Positions 14,696 to 22,911 of a stretch of DNA of 25,594 bases are shown here, piece by piece; position 1 is the first letter of the stretch, and every line of letters begins with the position of its first letter. A program made the translations under genes and the position numbers. The DNA lies in IMG/VR virus record IMGVR_UViG_3300007346_000199, positions 1 through 25,594 of that record; one strand, written 5' to 3'. This DNA comes from a virus. The notes below the pieces were generated by a model. That model was given only the letters and a program-made list of their open reading frames with translations, did no database searches and was not told where the DNA came from.

Positions 14696-15030
14696 CCATC
14701 ACACCCACAGTTCTGATTGAACCCAAGCTGGCTGAAGCCACAAACACCGTGCAATACACTGCGGATGGTGTGAACGCTATCGTGGACAAGTTCACAGTGA
14801 CCAACAACGGGGCTGCGCCTGCGACCATCACGATCAACGTGGTGACGAACCTTGGCGCGGCTGACGCATCAAACCGCATTGTGAACGCGCGCAACATCGA
14901 AGTGGGGGAGTGTTATACCTGCCCAGAACTGGTGGGGCAGGTGCTTGTCGATGCGGATTACATTTCAACGACTGCCAGCGCAGCAACAACACTGACCATT
15001 CGTGCTTCAGGGCGCGAGATTACGCTTTAA
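14692..15030 (+). CDS. Beta-rich structural protein, second of a tandem pair, 112 aa
   Basis: A paralogue-like partner of the preceding gene, overlapping its stop (ATGA). Matching segments: TNTVQYTADGVNAIVDKFTV against TTLYTVPASTRAFVKNLDI, VTNNGAAPATITINVV against VNTSAGALTYRIYLV, and a shared ending with VLVDADYISTTASAATTLTI and RASGREI. It carries one CYTC pair that its partner lacks. Two adjacent similar subunits suggest a hetero-oligomeric decoration or tail component. Function is inferred from composition and context only. Confidence 0.7.
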   Translation: MTITPTVLIEPKLAEATNTVQYTADGVNAIVDKFTVTNNGAAPATITINVVTNLGAADASNRIVNARNIEVGECYTCPELVGQVLVDADYISTTASAATTLTIRASGREITL

Positions 15031-15040
15031 GGAGATCGAC

Positions 15041-15412
15041 ATGGATGAAATGATGATTGAGTTCGGACTTCCAAAGATGAAGATTGTTTCGACATCTGAG
15101 AACAAGAAGAACCGCAAGATGGTCATTGAAGAGTGGCGTCTTGGACCAGAGAACCCGTCGATTGATCCAAAGGCGAACAAAGAATACTGGAAAGATCTAG
15201 GCAAGGCGCTGGGCTGCGATGAAAAAGAAGCGCGCCGCCGCCTTTGCGCAAACTGCGAGTATTTCTGCAATGGCCCAATGAAACAGGCTATGATGGAAGC
15301 CATTCCTCTGGACGATTACGACACAGATGCTGGTGGCCGTGGCTACTGCAAGAAGTTCGATTTCGTCTGCCACAACCTGCGTTCATGTCAGGCTTGGGAA
15401 GAAGACGACTGA
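15041..15412 (+). CDS. Cysteine-rich protein, possible metal or Fe-S site, 123 aa
   Basis: A 123-aa protein with seven cysteines: C59, C69, C72, C76, C103, C110 and C116. The ordered part is LCANCEYFCNG (68-78), then about 25 acidic residues (AIPLDDYDTDAGGR), then GYCKKFDFVCHNLRSCQAW (101-119). CxxC followed later by spaced cysteines beside aromatic residues recalls Zn-ribbon-like sites or HiPIP-type [4Fe-4S] proteins, but I cannot decide which. The N-terminus is Lys/Glu-rich and helical. AAGGAGATCGAC stands before ATG 15041, making this start clear. Its location among virion genes suggests a structural or ejected metalloprotein of unknown role. Confidence 0.75.
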   Translation: MDEMMIEFGLPKMKIVSTSENKKNRKMVIEEWRLGPENPSIDPKANKEYWKDLGKALGCDEKEARRRLCANCEYFCNGPMKQAMMEAIPLDDYDTDAGGRGYCKKFDFVCHNLRSCQAWEEDD

Positions 15413-15416
15413 GGGG

Positions 15417-15445
15417 TTGGCAAAATGACAATTTTCTGTGATAAT
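15417..15445 (+). promoter_or_regulatory. Candidate internal promoter before ejection genes
   Basis: TTGGCA (15417-15422), a 17-base spacer, and GATAAT (15440-15445), with TG one base before the -10 (extended form). The bases ATAATATAGGT resemble ATAATACAGGT at the portal promoter. It overlaps the first codons of the cupin-like gene if that starts at 15425. If active, transcripts would begin near 15452 and serve the ejection-protein genes. Confidence 0.4.
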
Positions 15446-15970
15446 ATAGGTGCTGAGACGATGGCCCACCAGCAGGCGGTTCCCCAAGAGGATAACATCG
15501 TGCAGTTATCAACGGACATTCAGGAGGCTTCATCGGTTAGCTTAGACGCTATCGAAGAACTTATGCTTTCTGAAGAGCAAGTTGATTGTCCTGTTCAGCA
15601 TCACTTTGGCCCAGGGATTTACCTTCGTGAAGTGTTCTTCCCTGCTGGCATTTATGTGATGGGACATGCTCACAAAAAACCGACCATGAACATTCTGCTG
15701 AAGGGCAAGATGGCTGTCATGGTAAATGGTGAGGCGCGTGTTATTGAAGGCCCATATATTTTCAATAGTGAGCCTGGTCGTAAATTTGCTTACGTCATAG
15801 AAGATTGCGTTTTCCAAAATCTTCACGCCACAGAAGAGACGGATTTGGAAAAGATTGAAGAAATCTTTATTGATAAAAGTGACGCTTGGAAAAGCAAGCA
15901 AGTCGAAATGAAGAACTTGCAGGCTATTGACCAAGCTGTCAGCCAGCACTTTGAAGGGAAAAGATCATGA
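15425..15970 (+). CDS. Cupin-like virion-region protein, 181 aa
   Basis: The central region (about residues 60-145) has a cupin-type double-stranded beta-helix pattern: YLREVFFPAGIYVMGHAHKK, MNILLKGKMAVMVNGEARVI and EGPYIFNSEPGRKFAYVIED, followed by QNLHATEETDLEKIEEIF. Cupin-like proteins with this H-x-H/KGK/N-G-E layout recur in phage structural regions; their role is not established. The start at 15425 is supported by GAGGGG eight bases upstream. ATG 15461 is an alternative, compatible with the promoter at 15417-15445. It lies directly before the gp7-like gene, where P22 has gp14 (172 aa), but I see no sequence evidence that it is a gp14 relative. Confidence 0.75.
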   Translation: MTIFCDNIGAETMAHQQAVPQEDNIVQLSTDIQEASSVSLDAIEELMLSEEQVDCPVQHHFGPGIYLREVFFPAGIYVMGHAHKKPTMNILLKGKMAVMVNGEARVIEGPYIFNSEPGRKFAYVIEDCVFQNLHATEETDLEKIEEIFIDKSDAWKSKQVEMKNLQAIDQAVSQHFEGKRS

Positions 15971-16659
15971 GTTGGATGGCCGCAGCAATAGTTGGTTCCG
16001 CCGTTGTCGGTGGTGTGGCTCAAAGTAAGTCAGCATCAAAAGCAGCAGATGCACAAACGAAGGCTGCTGATCAGGGCATTAAAGAACAGCGCCGTCAGTT
16101 TGATGCAATTCGTGAACTTCTTTCGCCTTATGTGGAAGCTGGTGATGTTGCTTTGGAACAACAGATGGCTTTGGGCGGCATGTCGGGCCGTGAAGCGCAA
16201 CGCAAAGCAATTTCAGCTATTGAGAGCGGTCAAGAGTTCCAAGCCTTAACCCAGCAGGGTGAAGAGGCGATCTTGCAAAGTGCAGCGGCAACGGGCGGTC
16301 TGCGCGGTGGTAACACGCAAGCAGCTTTGGCTCAGTTCCGTCCACAGGTTTTGTCCAGCCTTATTAATCAGCAGTATTCACGGCTTGGGGGCGTGACTGC
16401 TTTGGGTCAGCAATCTGCTGCTGGTGTTGGGACCGCTGGAATGCAAACAGGTCAAAACATTGCAAACCTTTATGGGCAACAAGGTGCTGCTGCTGCTGGA
16501 TCCGCACTGGCTACAGGTCAGGCGTTTGGAAATGTCATGGGCAGCATTGGTCAATACGCTGGTGGCGTTGCTTCTGGCGTTTTCCCTAATCCGTTTGGTT
16601 CTCAGCTTAATAATCAAGCTGTAACGTCATCCCTTAGACCGCAAGCGAGGCCGTTCTGA
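15967..16659 (+). CDS. Ejection (DNA transfer) protein, P22 gp7-like
   Basis: A 230-aa protein (P22 gp7 is 229 aa) of the DNA-transfer type: a hydrophobic Ala/Gly N-terminus (WMAAAIVGSAVVGGVAQSKS), a helical stretch (AADQGIKEQRRQFDAIRELL), SPYVEAGDVALEQQMALGG, and Gln/Ala/Gly-rich helices to the end. These proteins are packaged in the virion and released into the envelope to help form the DNA conduit. The start overlaps the cupin stop (ATGA), and its stop overlaps the next ejection gene (TGATG). Sequence type, size and position agree, although composition bias limits confidence in exact homology. Confidence 0.82.
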   Translation: MSWMAAAIVGSAVVGGVAQSKSASKAADAQTKAADQGIKEQRRQFDAIRELLSPYVEAGDVALEQQMALGGMSGREAQRKAISAIESGQEFQALTQQGEEAILQSAAATGGLRGGNTQAALAQFRPQVLSSLINQQYSRLGGVTALGQQSAAGVGTAGMQTGQNIANLYGQQGAAAAGSALATGQAFGNVMGSIGQYAGGVASGVFPNPFGSQLNNQAVTSSLRPQARPF

Positions 16660-18059
16660 TGGTTAGTCCTATTGATTATACAATGAACGTCCTGAACCCT
16701 CTTGAGGGTTATATGCAGGGCTTGAAGTTTGGCGAAGGCATTCTGACTGCGCGTCAGGGACGTGAACTTGCTCAAAGCCAAGAGAGCCGCGCCCAAGAAA
16801 AATTTGCGCTGGCCAAGGAAGATCGTGCCAGAGCAATTCAGCAACAGCAAGCCGCAGCAGCACAGGCTCAAGCACAGCGTGAGCAAGCTGAACGCGGCCA
16901 ACAAGCGTTGCTTGAATACTTAGACAATCTTGAGGCTGGCACAGCAACAGCTTCGGACTTACGCCGTGCAATGGTTCAGTTTCCTCAAGTGTCTGAGCGC
17001 TTCCAAGCTGTTGCGAGTAGTTTTAGCCAAGAGAAACTTGCGAACGAAACACAATTTGGTCAGCAACTTGCTTTTGCTCTTGGTCGCGGCAACACTGATG
17101 CAGCGCAGAGCCTTATTCAAGAGCGCCTAGATGCTGCTACAGCTTCAGGTGATGAGCGTGGTGCTGCGGCATATCAGTCTCAGCTTAAAATGCTTGAGAC
17201 AAGCCCAGAGGCTTTGTTGACAGAAACGCTTATGCCTTTGATCTCAACAATGCCGGTTGATGACTTTGACAAGTTCTATGACTTAGCTGTTGGTGGCAAA
17301 GCGCCAGATCAACCCGCTGAAGTTCGTGAATTGCAATTCCGCGCAGAGCAAGGCGGTCTTGTTCCTGGGACGCCAGAATACCAAGAGTTCATGCGCACTG
17401 GCGGTGCATCTCTTGGGGGAAACTTCCGAGTGGCATCTCCTGAAGAGGCTGCGCAGTATGGAGCAACGGCAGGTCAGATTGACACAAGTTCTGGGCGCTT
17501 TTATCCAATCCAGCCTCCAAGCGGTATGTCGATTGAAACTGGACCAGACGGAACAACTAGAATTGTTCAAGGTCCAGGTGTTACATCAAAGCCGTTTACA
17601 GAGGGTCAAAGTAAAGACGTTGTTTATGCTACAAGAGCGCGGGGTGCTTTGGACGAATTTGAGCCCGTTGCAAATAAGCTAACAAGCAGAGGTGAGCGCC
17701 TTTTGGAAATTGTTCCTCTTGGTTTTGGGCGTGATTATCAAGATCCTGATTACCAAGTTGCACAGCGCGCTGGGACAGAGTTCTTGCAGGCGATCCTGCG
17801 TAAAGATACAGGCGCAACTATCACTGAGGCTGAACAGATGGAATACGGCAGAGTTTACCTTCCGCAGCCTGGCGACAGCCAAGAAGTTCTGAAATCACGC
17901 GCAGCAGCCCGTAAGCGCGCAGTAGCAGCTTTGCAGGTTGGCATGTCACCTGAGCAAATGCTGGCAGTGGAACGCGCCTTTGGTCTTGCTCCTGAAACAA
18001 CAGCCACAAGTTCGGCACCACGGTTGCAATTTGATGCAGACGGGAACCTTATTCCATGA
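16659..18059 (+). CDS. Ejection protein, P22 gp20-like
   Basis: A 466-aa protein in the position and size of P22 gp20 (471 aa). After NPLEGYMQGLKFGEGILTAR comes a Gln/Ala coiled coil (residues 35-85, with IQQQQAAAAQAQAQREQAER), then predominantly helical sequence with PQVSERFQAVASSFSQEKL and ALGRGNTDAAQSLIQERLD. The C-terminal 130 residues include VVYATRARGALDEFEPVANK, ILRKDTGATITEAEQMEYG and YLPQPGDSQEVLKSRAAARK, a recurring pattern in phage injection proteins. It is coupled on both sides (TGATG and ATGA). It is expected to leave the virion with the DNA. Confidence 0.8.
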   Translation: MVSPIDYTMNVLNPLEGYMQGLKFGEGILTARQGRELAQSQESRAQEKFALAKEDRARAIQQQQAAAAQAQAQREQAERGQQALLEYLDNLEAGTATASDLRRAMVQFPQVSERFQAVASSFSQEKLANETQFGQQLAFALGRGNTDAAQSLIQERLDAATASGDERGAAAYQSQLKMLETSPEALLTETLMPLISTMPVDDFDKFYDLAVGGKAPDQPAEVRELQFRAEQGGLVPGTPEYQEFMRTGGASLGGNFRVASPEEAAQYGATAGQIDTSSGRFYPIQPPSGMSIETGPDGTTRIVQGPGVTSKPFTEGQSKDVVYATRARGALDEFEPVANKLTSRGERLLEIVPLGFGRDYQDPDYQVAQRAGTEFLQAILRKDTGATITEAEQMEYGRVYLPQPGDSQEVLKSRAAARKRAVAALQVGMSPEQMLAVERAFGLAPETTATSSAPRLQFDADGNLIP

Positions 18060-20308
18060 TTGAGATTGAACTTTTCGACGGAACAATTCTTGAGTTTCCA
18101 GAGGGAACCAGCCAAGACGTTATTGAGCGCGTTGCCAAGCAAGAAACTATGGCGCGCCGCGAACAAGCGCCTGAGGGCAGGCCCAGCGCTATGGAGCAAC
18201 TTCGGAGTTCTGGCTTCACTGATTTCGTCGCGGATTACAATGATGGTCAAATCATACAGAACCCACAGACAGGTGAGAGCGCCTTCGTTTCACCTGGCTA
18301 TGTAACGCAAGATCAAGAAATTGTTTCTGGCATGATGGAAGGCATTACACCTGCTGAAACGCGGCGTGGCCGTATGCAGGAACAGATTATTGAGCAACGT
18401 CCTGTTGCTTCACGCGCAGCTACGGCGCTTCAGGGCGTTCCGTTTGTTGGATCTTATACCGATGAAGCTGTTGGTATGTTTGATCCACGGGCGGCTGAAG
18501 CTATGCGCCAATCTGTTGAGGCGGTTCGAGAGCGCCGCCCAGGTCAGGCTGCGGCTCTTGAGGTTGCTGGTGCATTGGCTGCAACGCCTGCGCTTGTCGC
18601 TGCAGCCCCTGCGGCTGTAGGCGGTTTCGTTGGTGGTGCAACATCACTTGGCGGTCAGATGCTTCGTGGTGGCGCTGTTGGCGTTGGCGCTGGTGCTATT
18701 GAGGGCGCTGTGTCTGGCTTTGGTCGTGGCGAAGAAGGAACGCGAGGAACTGAGGCTGCTCGTGGCGCTGCACTTGGGGCGGCATTAGGTGGTGGTGCTG
18801 GTGTTGCTATTCCTGCGGTATCTGCTGGCATTCGATCAGCGTTTGAGAACATCAAGGGCCGATCAGTTGGCCAAATTGCAAAGACACTGGGCATTTCTAC
18901 GGACGCCGCAAAGGTCGTTCGCACAGCGCTTGAGAATGATGACTTGGCTGCTGCTTCAGTCGCATTGGAGCGTGCAGGTTCATCTTCAATGCTGGCGGAC
19001 GCGGGGCCAGCCACAGGGCAACTTTTAGATGCTTCCGTAGCATTTGGAGGATCAGCACCTAGAATTGCTAGGCAGGCCGTTGAGGGGCGCACAGAAGAAG
19101 CTGCTGAGAAAATGACATTTGTTCTTGATGATGTTCTTGGCGCGCCAGAAGGTGTTGGCGCGGCCCAGCGTGGCATTCGTCAGGGAACACAAGAGGCTCG
19201 CAACCGCGCGTATCGTGTGGCCTATGCCCAGCCGATCAACTACGCGTCTGGCCGTGGCCGTTTCTTGGAAAACATCCTTGGCCGCGTTCCTCAGTCAGCG
19301 GTCAACCGTGCAAACGAACTGATGCGCCTTGAGGGTGTTAAAAGCGCACAGGTTATGGCGCGCGTTGGTGAAGACGGAAACGTGGTCTTTCAAACCATGC
19401 CTGATGTTCGACAGCTTGATTACATCACTCGCGCATTGGGTGACGTTGCAGAACAGCAAAACGCTGCTGGCAAACTTGGCGGAACAACTCAGCTTGGTCG
19501 TGCTACGCAAAACTTGCAGCGCCAAATTCGTGATGTGTTGAAGCGTGAGGTGCCAGAATACGGCGAAGCGCTTGATGTGGCGTCAGATGCAATCAGCAGA
19601 TCTAACGCTGTTGAGGCTGGCGCGGATATAGTCAACAAGCCCAGCAAAACGATGGAAGAAGTTAATGACTTCTTTAAAAATGCAAGCAAAGCCGAAATTA
19701 GTGCCGCAAAGTCTGGTTTTAGAAGCTCTCTTGATGAGAGGTTGGCCAGAGTTAAAGCGGTCGCTTCTGATCCAAACACAGATATTAGGGAATTTAGAGT
19801 TTTAGCTCAAGATCTCAGCAGTAGGGCCATGAAGTCTAAGCTAACTGCAATGTTAGGTGAAGATGGGGCCAACAGACTTATTAAAGAGCTTGATGAAAAT
19901 TTAACGTCTCTTGAGCTTCGAGCGGTAATAGCTCGAAACTCCGCCACAGCCCAGCGTTTAGCAACCAAATCTGCTGTTGAGGATGTAACTTCGCCTGGAG
20001 CTTTGGAAATGCTGGTAAGTGAAGGCCCAGAGGCTGGCCCTATCAATGCCACAAAGCGTGTTGTGTCAGTAATCACCGGAACGACTAAAGAAGCACGCAC
20101 GCTGCGCCAGATGGGTATCTATGATGAAATTGCAGAAGCGCTTGTTGGGCTTCGTGGGCAGCAGGCAAAAGACGCGTTAAAGCTGGTCGAGCGCGCTATG
20201 GCGGGTGACGCACTGAACCAAACACAGGCGCGGATCATTGCAAAGGCTCTTACATCTCCAGCGGCTGCGGCTGCATACGGATGGGGAACTGCGGAGGCGC
20301 AACAATGA
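18056..20308 (+). CDS. Large ejection protein, P22 gp16 position, 750 aa
   Basis: The start IEIELFDGTILEFPEGTSQD followed by VIERVAKQE is a short motif often found at the front of phage ejection and virion-internal proteins. Residues 166-258 are Ala/Gly-rich and membrane-compatible (AGALAATPALVAAAPAAVGG, GGAVGVGAGAIEGAVSGFG), suited to insertion into the host envelope. The remaining 490 residues are helical and charged (SVGQIAKTLGISTDAAKVV, EEAAEKMTFVLDDVLGA, LQRQIRDVLKREVPEYGEAL). P22 gp16 is 609 aa, so this form is longer. It overlaps the preceding gene (ATGA) and closes the ejection cassette. No lysozyme or transglycosylase motif is visible. Confidence 0.78.
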   Translation: MIEIELFDGTILEFPEGTSQDVIERVAKQETMARREQAPEGRPSAMEQLRSSGFTDFVADYNDGQIIQNPQTGESAFVSPGYVTQDQEIVSGMMEGITPAETRRGRMQEQIIEQRPVASRAATALQGVPFVGSYTDEAVGMFDPRAAEAMRQSVEAVRERRPGQAAALEVAGALAATPALVAAAPAAVGGFVGGATSLGGQMLRGGAVGVGAGAIEGAVSGFGRGEEGTRGTEAARGAALGAALGGGAGVAIPAVSAGIRSAFENIKGRSVGQIAKTLGISTDAAKVVRTALENDDLAAASVALERAGSSSMLADAGPATGQLLDASVAFGGSAPRIARQAVEGRTEEAAEKMTFVLDDVLGAPEGVGAAQRGIRQGTQEARNRAYRVAYAQPINYASGRGRFLENILGRVPQSAVNRANELMRLEGVKSAQVMARVGEDGNVVFQTMPDVRQLDYITRALGDVAEQQNAAGKLGGTTQLGRATQNLQRQIRDVLKREVPEYGEALDVASDAISRSNAVEAGADIVNKPSKTMEEVNDFFKNASKAEISAAKSGFRSSLDERLARVKAVASDPNTDIREFRVLAQDLSSRAMKSKLTAMLGEDGANRLIKELDENLTSLELRAVIARNSATAQRLATKSAVEDVTSPGALEMLVSEGPEAGPINATKRVVSVITGTTKEARTLRQMGIYDEIAEALVGLRGQQAKDALKLVERAMAGDALNQTQARIIAKALTSPAAAAAYGWGTAEAQQ

Positions 20309-20342
20309 ACCTATCCAAAGCACCCGTTTTTATGATAAAAGA

Positions 20343-20355
20343 CTTGCATAGCAAG
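20343..20355 (+). promoter_or_regulatory. Small hairpin over tailspike ribosome-binding region
   Basis: CTTGC, loop ATA, GCAAG: a five-pair stem whose 3' arm runs into the AAGGGG Shine-Dalgarno about 10 bases before the tailspike ATG. A TATGAT at 20331-20336 could be a -10 but no good -35 stands at the right distance. The hairpin may lower or tune translation. It is short, so this is tentative. Confidence 0.3.
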
Positions 20356-20366
20356 GGGAAACAATA

Positions 20367-22400
20367 ATGGCACTTACGCAACTTGCACCACCGTATCCTA
20401 TCTTCACCGACAAAAGCGGTGATCCCCTTGATAATGGGTATCTGTATTTCGGCGAGGTGAACAAAAACCCAGAAACGAACCCGATCCAGGTTTATTACGA
20501 CAGCGCGTTTACGCAGCCTGCGGCCCAGCCTCTGCGCACGTCGAACGGCTATGTTATGCGGAACGGTTCCCCTGCTGCGGTTTACGCTGGAAGCCAGTTC
20601 TCTGTGACTGTGCGCGACAAGAACAGCGCTCTGGTGATTTACAGCCCTGTTGGATATGGTGTTGACCCTGATTCAATTAGCGGTTCCGTGACTGTGCAAG
20701 ATTACACTGGTGATGGCTCGACGACGACATACGGCATGGGCGCATCGCCCAGCACAATCAACGCAACGAATGTTTACGTCGATGGCGTTTATCAAGAAAA
20801 AGACACCTACACGATCAGTGGATCAAGCCTGACGTTTTTAGAAGCACCATCTTTGAACGCTAGCATTGAGATCGTTGTCCAAGAAAGTTCTATTCTTGGT
20901 GGCGCATCGGCGCAGCAAATTTCATACAACGAAGGTTCTGTTGGCGCGGTAACCCGAACTGTCAAAGCCAAGCTGCAAGAGACTGTATCTGTCAAAGACT
21001 TCGGTGCTGTCGGTGATGGCTCTACAGACGATACAGCAGCTATTCAAGCAGCTATGGATGCTATGTCAGATGGCAGTGCTTTGTATTTTCCAAGGGGTCG
21101 TTATGTAGTCTCATCTACACTTGATTGCACTCGTGAACACTTCCGTATGTTTGGTGAAAGTTCTCCGTCTCAAACTGGAGAGAACCAACAAGAAGGTTCA
21201 GTGCTTGAGTTTTCTCAGACTGCTACGCAAGGCATTATCTTTGATGACGATCAGGCTGCATCAACAAACTCAACTCGCCGCATTGGTATTGAGAACATGG
21301 GCTTTGTTGGTAGCACTACTTCTTCAATCTTGCAGTTTAACGATGCGCCTCAAATCAACATTGAAAATGTATTTGTAGACAACCAGACAACAGGGTCAGG
21401 CCGTGGCATTAACTTTATTCGTTGCTTTCTAATTAGCACAAAGAACTTGTTTGTCTTTAAGAGTGCAAACGAACGAGCAACAGACAGCATTGGTATTCGC
21501 CTTACACTGGACAACCCCCAGCTTGCTGGCATCTATAACTTCCAGAGCACTACCGTCCGTGGCTGGGGAACTGGCTTGAAGGTTGAAGGTTCTTACACAT
21601 CTGGCGGGGATCAACGGTGGCAAGCATTTAACTGGCACGGGTCGCAAACCAAATCCAACTCGATTGGTATGGACTTGGTCGGCAACATCCAGTCAGGCAC
21701 AATCACAGGCAATTACTTTGAGGGTGATGTTACTTCGTCACTTCGTATGTCTCAGGGTGTTGAGAACTTCCTTGTTGCTGGCAACTTCTTTAACTCAGAA
21801 ACAACCTCTGGTCAGATTAATGTTGGACTAAGCACTTCAACAAATGAGGGCTATGTTCGCAACATTACAATGTTGAGTAACAATCATACAAACATTGATG
21901 ATCGTGGCGTTTACATCCGTGCTGATGATACGTTTGCATCTGGTATTAAAGTTGAGAACTGCTACTTCGAGGAGAAATCAGGTGCTACTTCGACGATTGG
22001 TATTTCTGTAGGCGGAAACCCAACTACGACACGCATCCAAAGCTGTTCGTTTGGCACGATTGATACCAAGATCAGCAACGATGAAAATGCTCTTTATATT
22101 GATGATGTAGACGGACACTTTATTCGTTCTGTTAATGTTGAGACCATTACTGGCCCATTAACATTAACTGCTGACAGCCCTCGCATCCAAAGCATTGACT
22201 GTGATCCAACAAACAGAACGGTTGTGTTGCCAGCTAAGTCTGTATCTCAGGGCAAAGAGTTTCTGATTACAAACACTGGCTCTTCTAATGATCTAATCGT
22301 TAAGGACAGCACAGAAACAACAACCGTTGTAACAATTACTGGTGGCAACTCAGCCCTAGTTTGGAACGATGGCACGGATGACTACGGAAAGGTTCTATAA
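20367..22400 (+). CDS. Tailspike with P22-type head-binding domain and right-handed beta-helix
   Basis: A 677-aa receptor-binding spike (P22 gp9 is 667 aa). Domain 1 (1-100) is the P22 tailspike head-binding type: PIFTDKSGDPLDNGYLYFGE, NPETNPIQVYYDS, QPLRTSNGYVMRNGSPAAVY. Domain 2 (about 107-175) is a fibre adaptor repeat: YTGDGSTTTYGMG, VYVDGVYQEKDTYTISGSSL. Domain 3 (from 205) opens with VSVKDFGAVGDGSTDDTAAI, the pectate-lyase-3 signature, and continues as a long beta-helix with Asn/Gly-rich turns. The end (RTVVLPAKSVSQGKEFLITN then TGSSNDLIVKDST) is a beta-module also seen in nearby proteins. It probably binds and may cleave surface polysaccharide; catalytic residues cannot be assigned by eye. 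Its stop overlaps the next start (TAATG). Confidence 0.9.
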   Translation: MALTQLAPPYPIFTDKSGDPLDNGYLYFGEVNKNPETNPIQVYYDSAFTQPAAQPLRTSNGYVMRNGSPAAVYAGSQFSVTVRDKNSALVIYSPVGYGVDPDSISGSVTVQDYTGDGSTTTYGMGASPSTINATNVYVDGVYQEKDTYTISGSSLTFLEAPSLNASIEIVVQESSILGGASAQQISYNEGSVGAVTRTVKAKLQETVSVKDFGAVGDGSTDDTAAIQAAMDAMSDGSALYFPRGRYVVSSTLDCTREHFRMFGESSPSQTGENQQEGSVLEFSQTATQGIIFDDDQAASTNSTRRIGIENMGFVGSTTSSILQFNDAPQINIENVFVDNQTTGSGRGINFIRCFLISTKNLFVFKSANERATDSIGIRLTLDNPQLAGIYNFQSTTVRGWGTGLKVEGSYTSGGDQRWQAFNWHGSQTKSNSIGMDLVGNIQSGTITGNYFEGDVTSSLRMSQGVENFLVAGNFFNSETTSGQINVGLSTSTNEGYVRNITMLSNNHTNIDDRGVYIRADDTFASGIKVENCYFEEKSGATSTIGISVGGNPTTTRIQSCSFGTIDTKISNDENALYIDDVDGHFIRSVNVETITGPLTLTADSPRIQSIDCDPTNRTVVLPAKSVSQGKEFLITNTGSSNDLIVKDSTETTTVVTITGGNSALVWNDGTDDYGKVL

Positions 22401-22786
22401 TGACCATTAAGCAGCAAGGCGGTATCTTTGGCCGCAACCCAACATTCAAAACGGTTTCGGCAGATCGCATTGAAATGTCAAATGCAACTACTGTTACAAT
22501 AGCTTCTGGGGCTGTTGAAATTACTCAAGCATATCACAAAGTCGATACTGAGGCTGGTGCATCTACTGACGATTTAGATACAATTAATGGCGGCTTAATT
22601 GGTCAGCTACTTATTTTGAGATCGGACAACACGGCGCGAGACGTTACAGTTAAAGATGGCACAGGAAATCTAAACATTGCTGGTGATTTCACTCTTACAA
22701 ATAACAGAGATGCAATCGTTTTACTTTGCATCAATACGGGAACATCAAACGACTGGATTGAGATTTCTCGTTCCGACAACAACTAA
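22400..22786 (+). CDS. Tailspike-associated beta-protein, 128 aa
   Basis: It starts MTIKQQGGIFGRNPTFKTVS, a recurrent opening of small phage tail proteins, and continues with a beta-rich domain: GGLIGQLLILRSDNTARDVT, VKDGTGNLNIAGDFTLTNNR, ending TSNDWIEISRSDNN. The strand pattern resembles the C-terminal module of the tailspike just upstream, so it may be a second tip, chaperone or fibre subunit. It is translationally coupled to the tailspike through TAATG. There are no enzymatic motifs. Structural role is inferred from resemblance and position. Confidence 0.7.
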   Translation: MTIKQQGGIFGRNPTFKTVSADRIEMSNATTVTIASGAVEITQAYHKVDTEAGASTDDLDTINGGLIGQLLILRSDNTARDVTVKDGTGNLNIAGDFTLTNNRDAIVLLCINTGTSNDWIEISRSDNN

Positions 22787-22824
22787 ACTTAATGTTTAGT
22801 ATATTGCAGCATAAGGATTAACCA

Positions 22825-22911
22825 ATGGCACTTACCAAAGCAACAAACCGAATGATTAACGGTGCTGTTATCAACGTGCTTGATTATGGTGCTGCACAGG
22901 TAGAAGAATAA
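22825..22911 (+). CDS. 28-aa peptide resembling a tailspike N-terminal segment (relic or mini-gene)
   Basis: The peptide starts MALTKATNRMINGAVINVLD and ends YGAAQVEE. This is the short linker that in many phage spikes leads into the pectate-lyase-3 signature (NVLDYGAVGDG), but here the frame stops directly after DYGA. An AAGGA Shine-Dalgarno lies upstream at good spacing, and the stop overlaps the next mini-ORF (TAATG). It may be the relic of a lost second tailspike or a functional stub. The resemblance to the family motif is seen in the sequence; the relic interpretation is inference. Confidence 0.5.
   Translation: MALTKATNRMINGAVINVLDYGAAQVEE

Noticed and set aside
22784-22800. Small inverted repeat CTAAAC-TTAAT-GTTTAG after the 128-aa gene
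   Set aside because: Six A/T-rich pairs make a weak stem, with no T-run; not convincing as a terminator.
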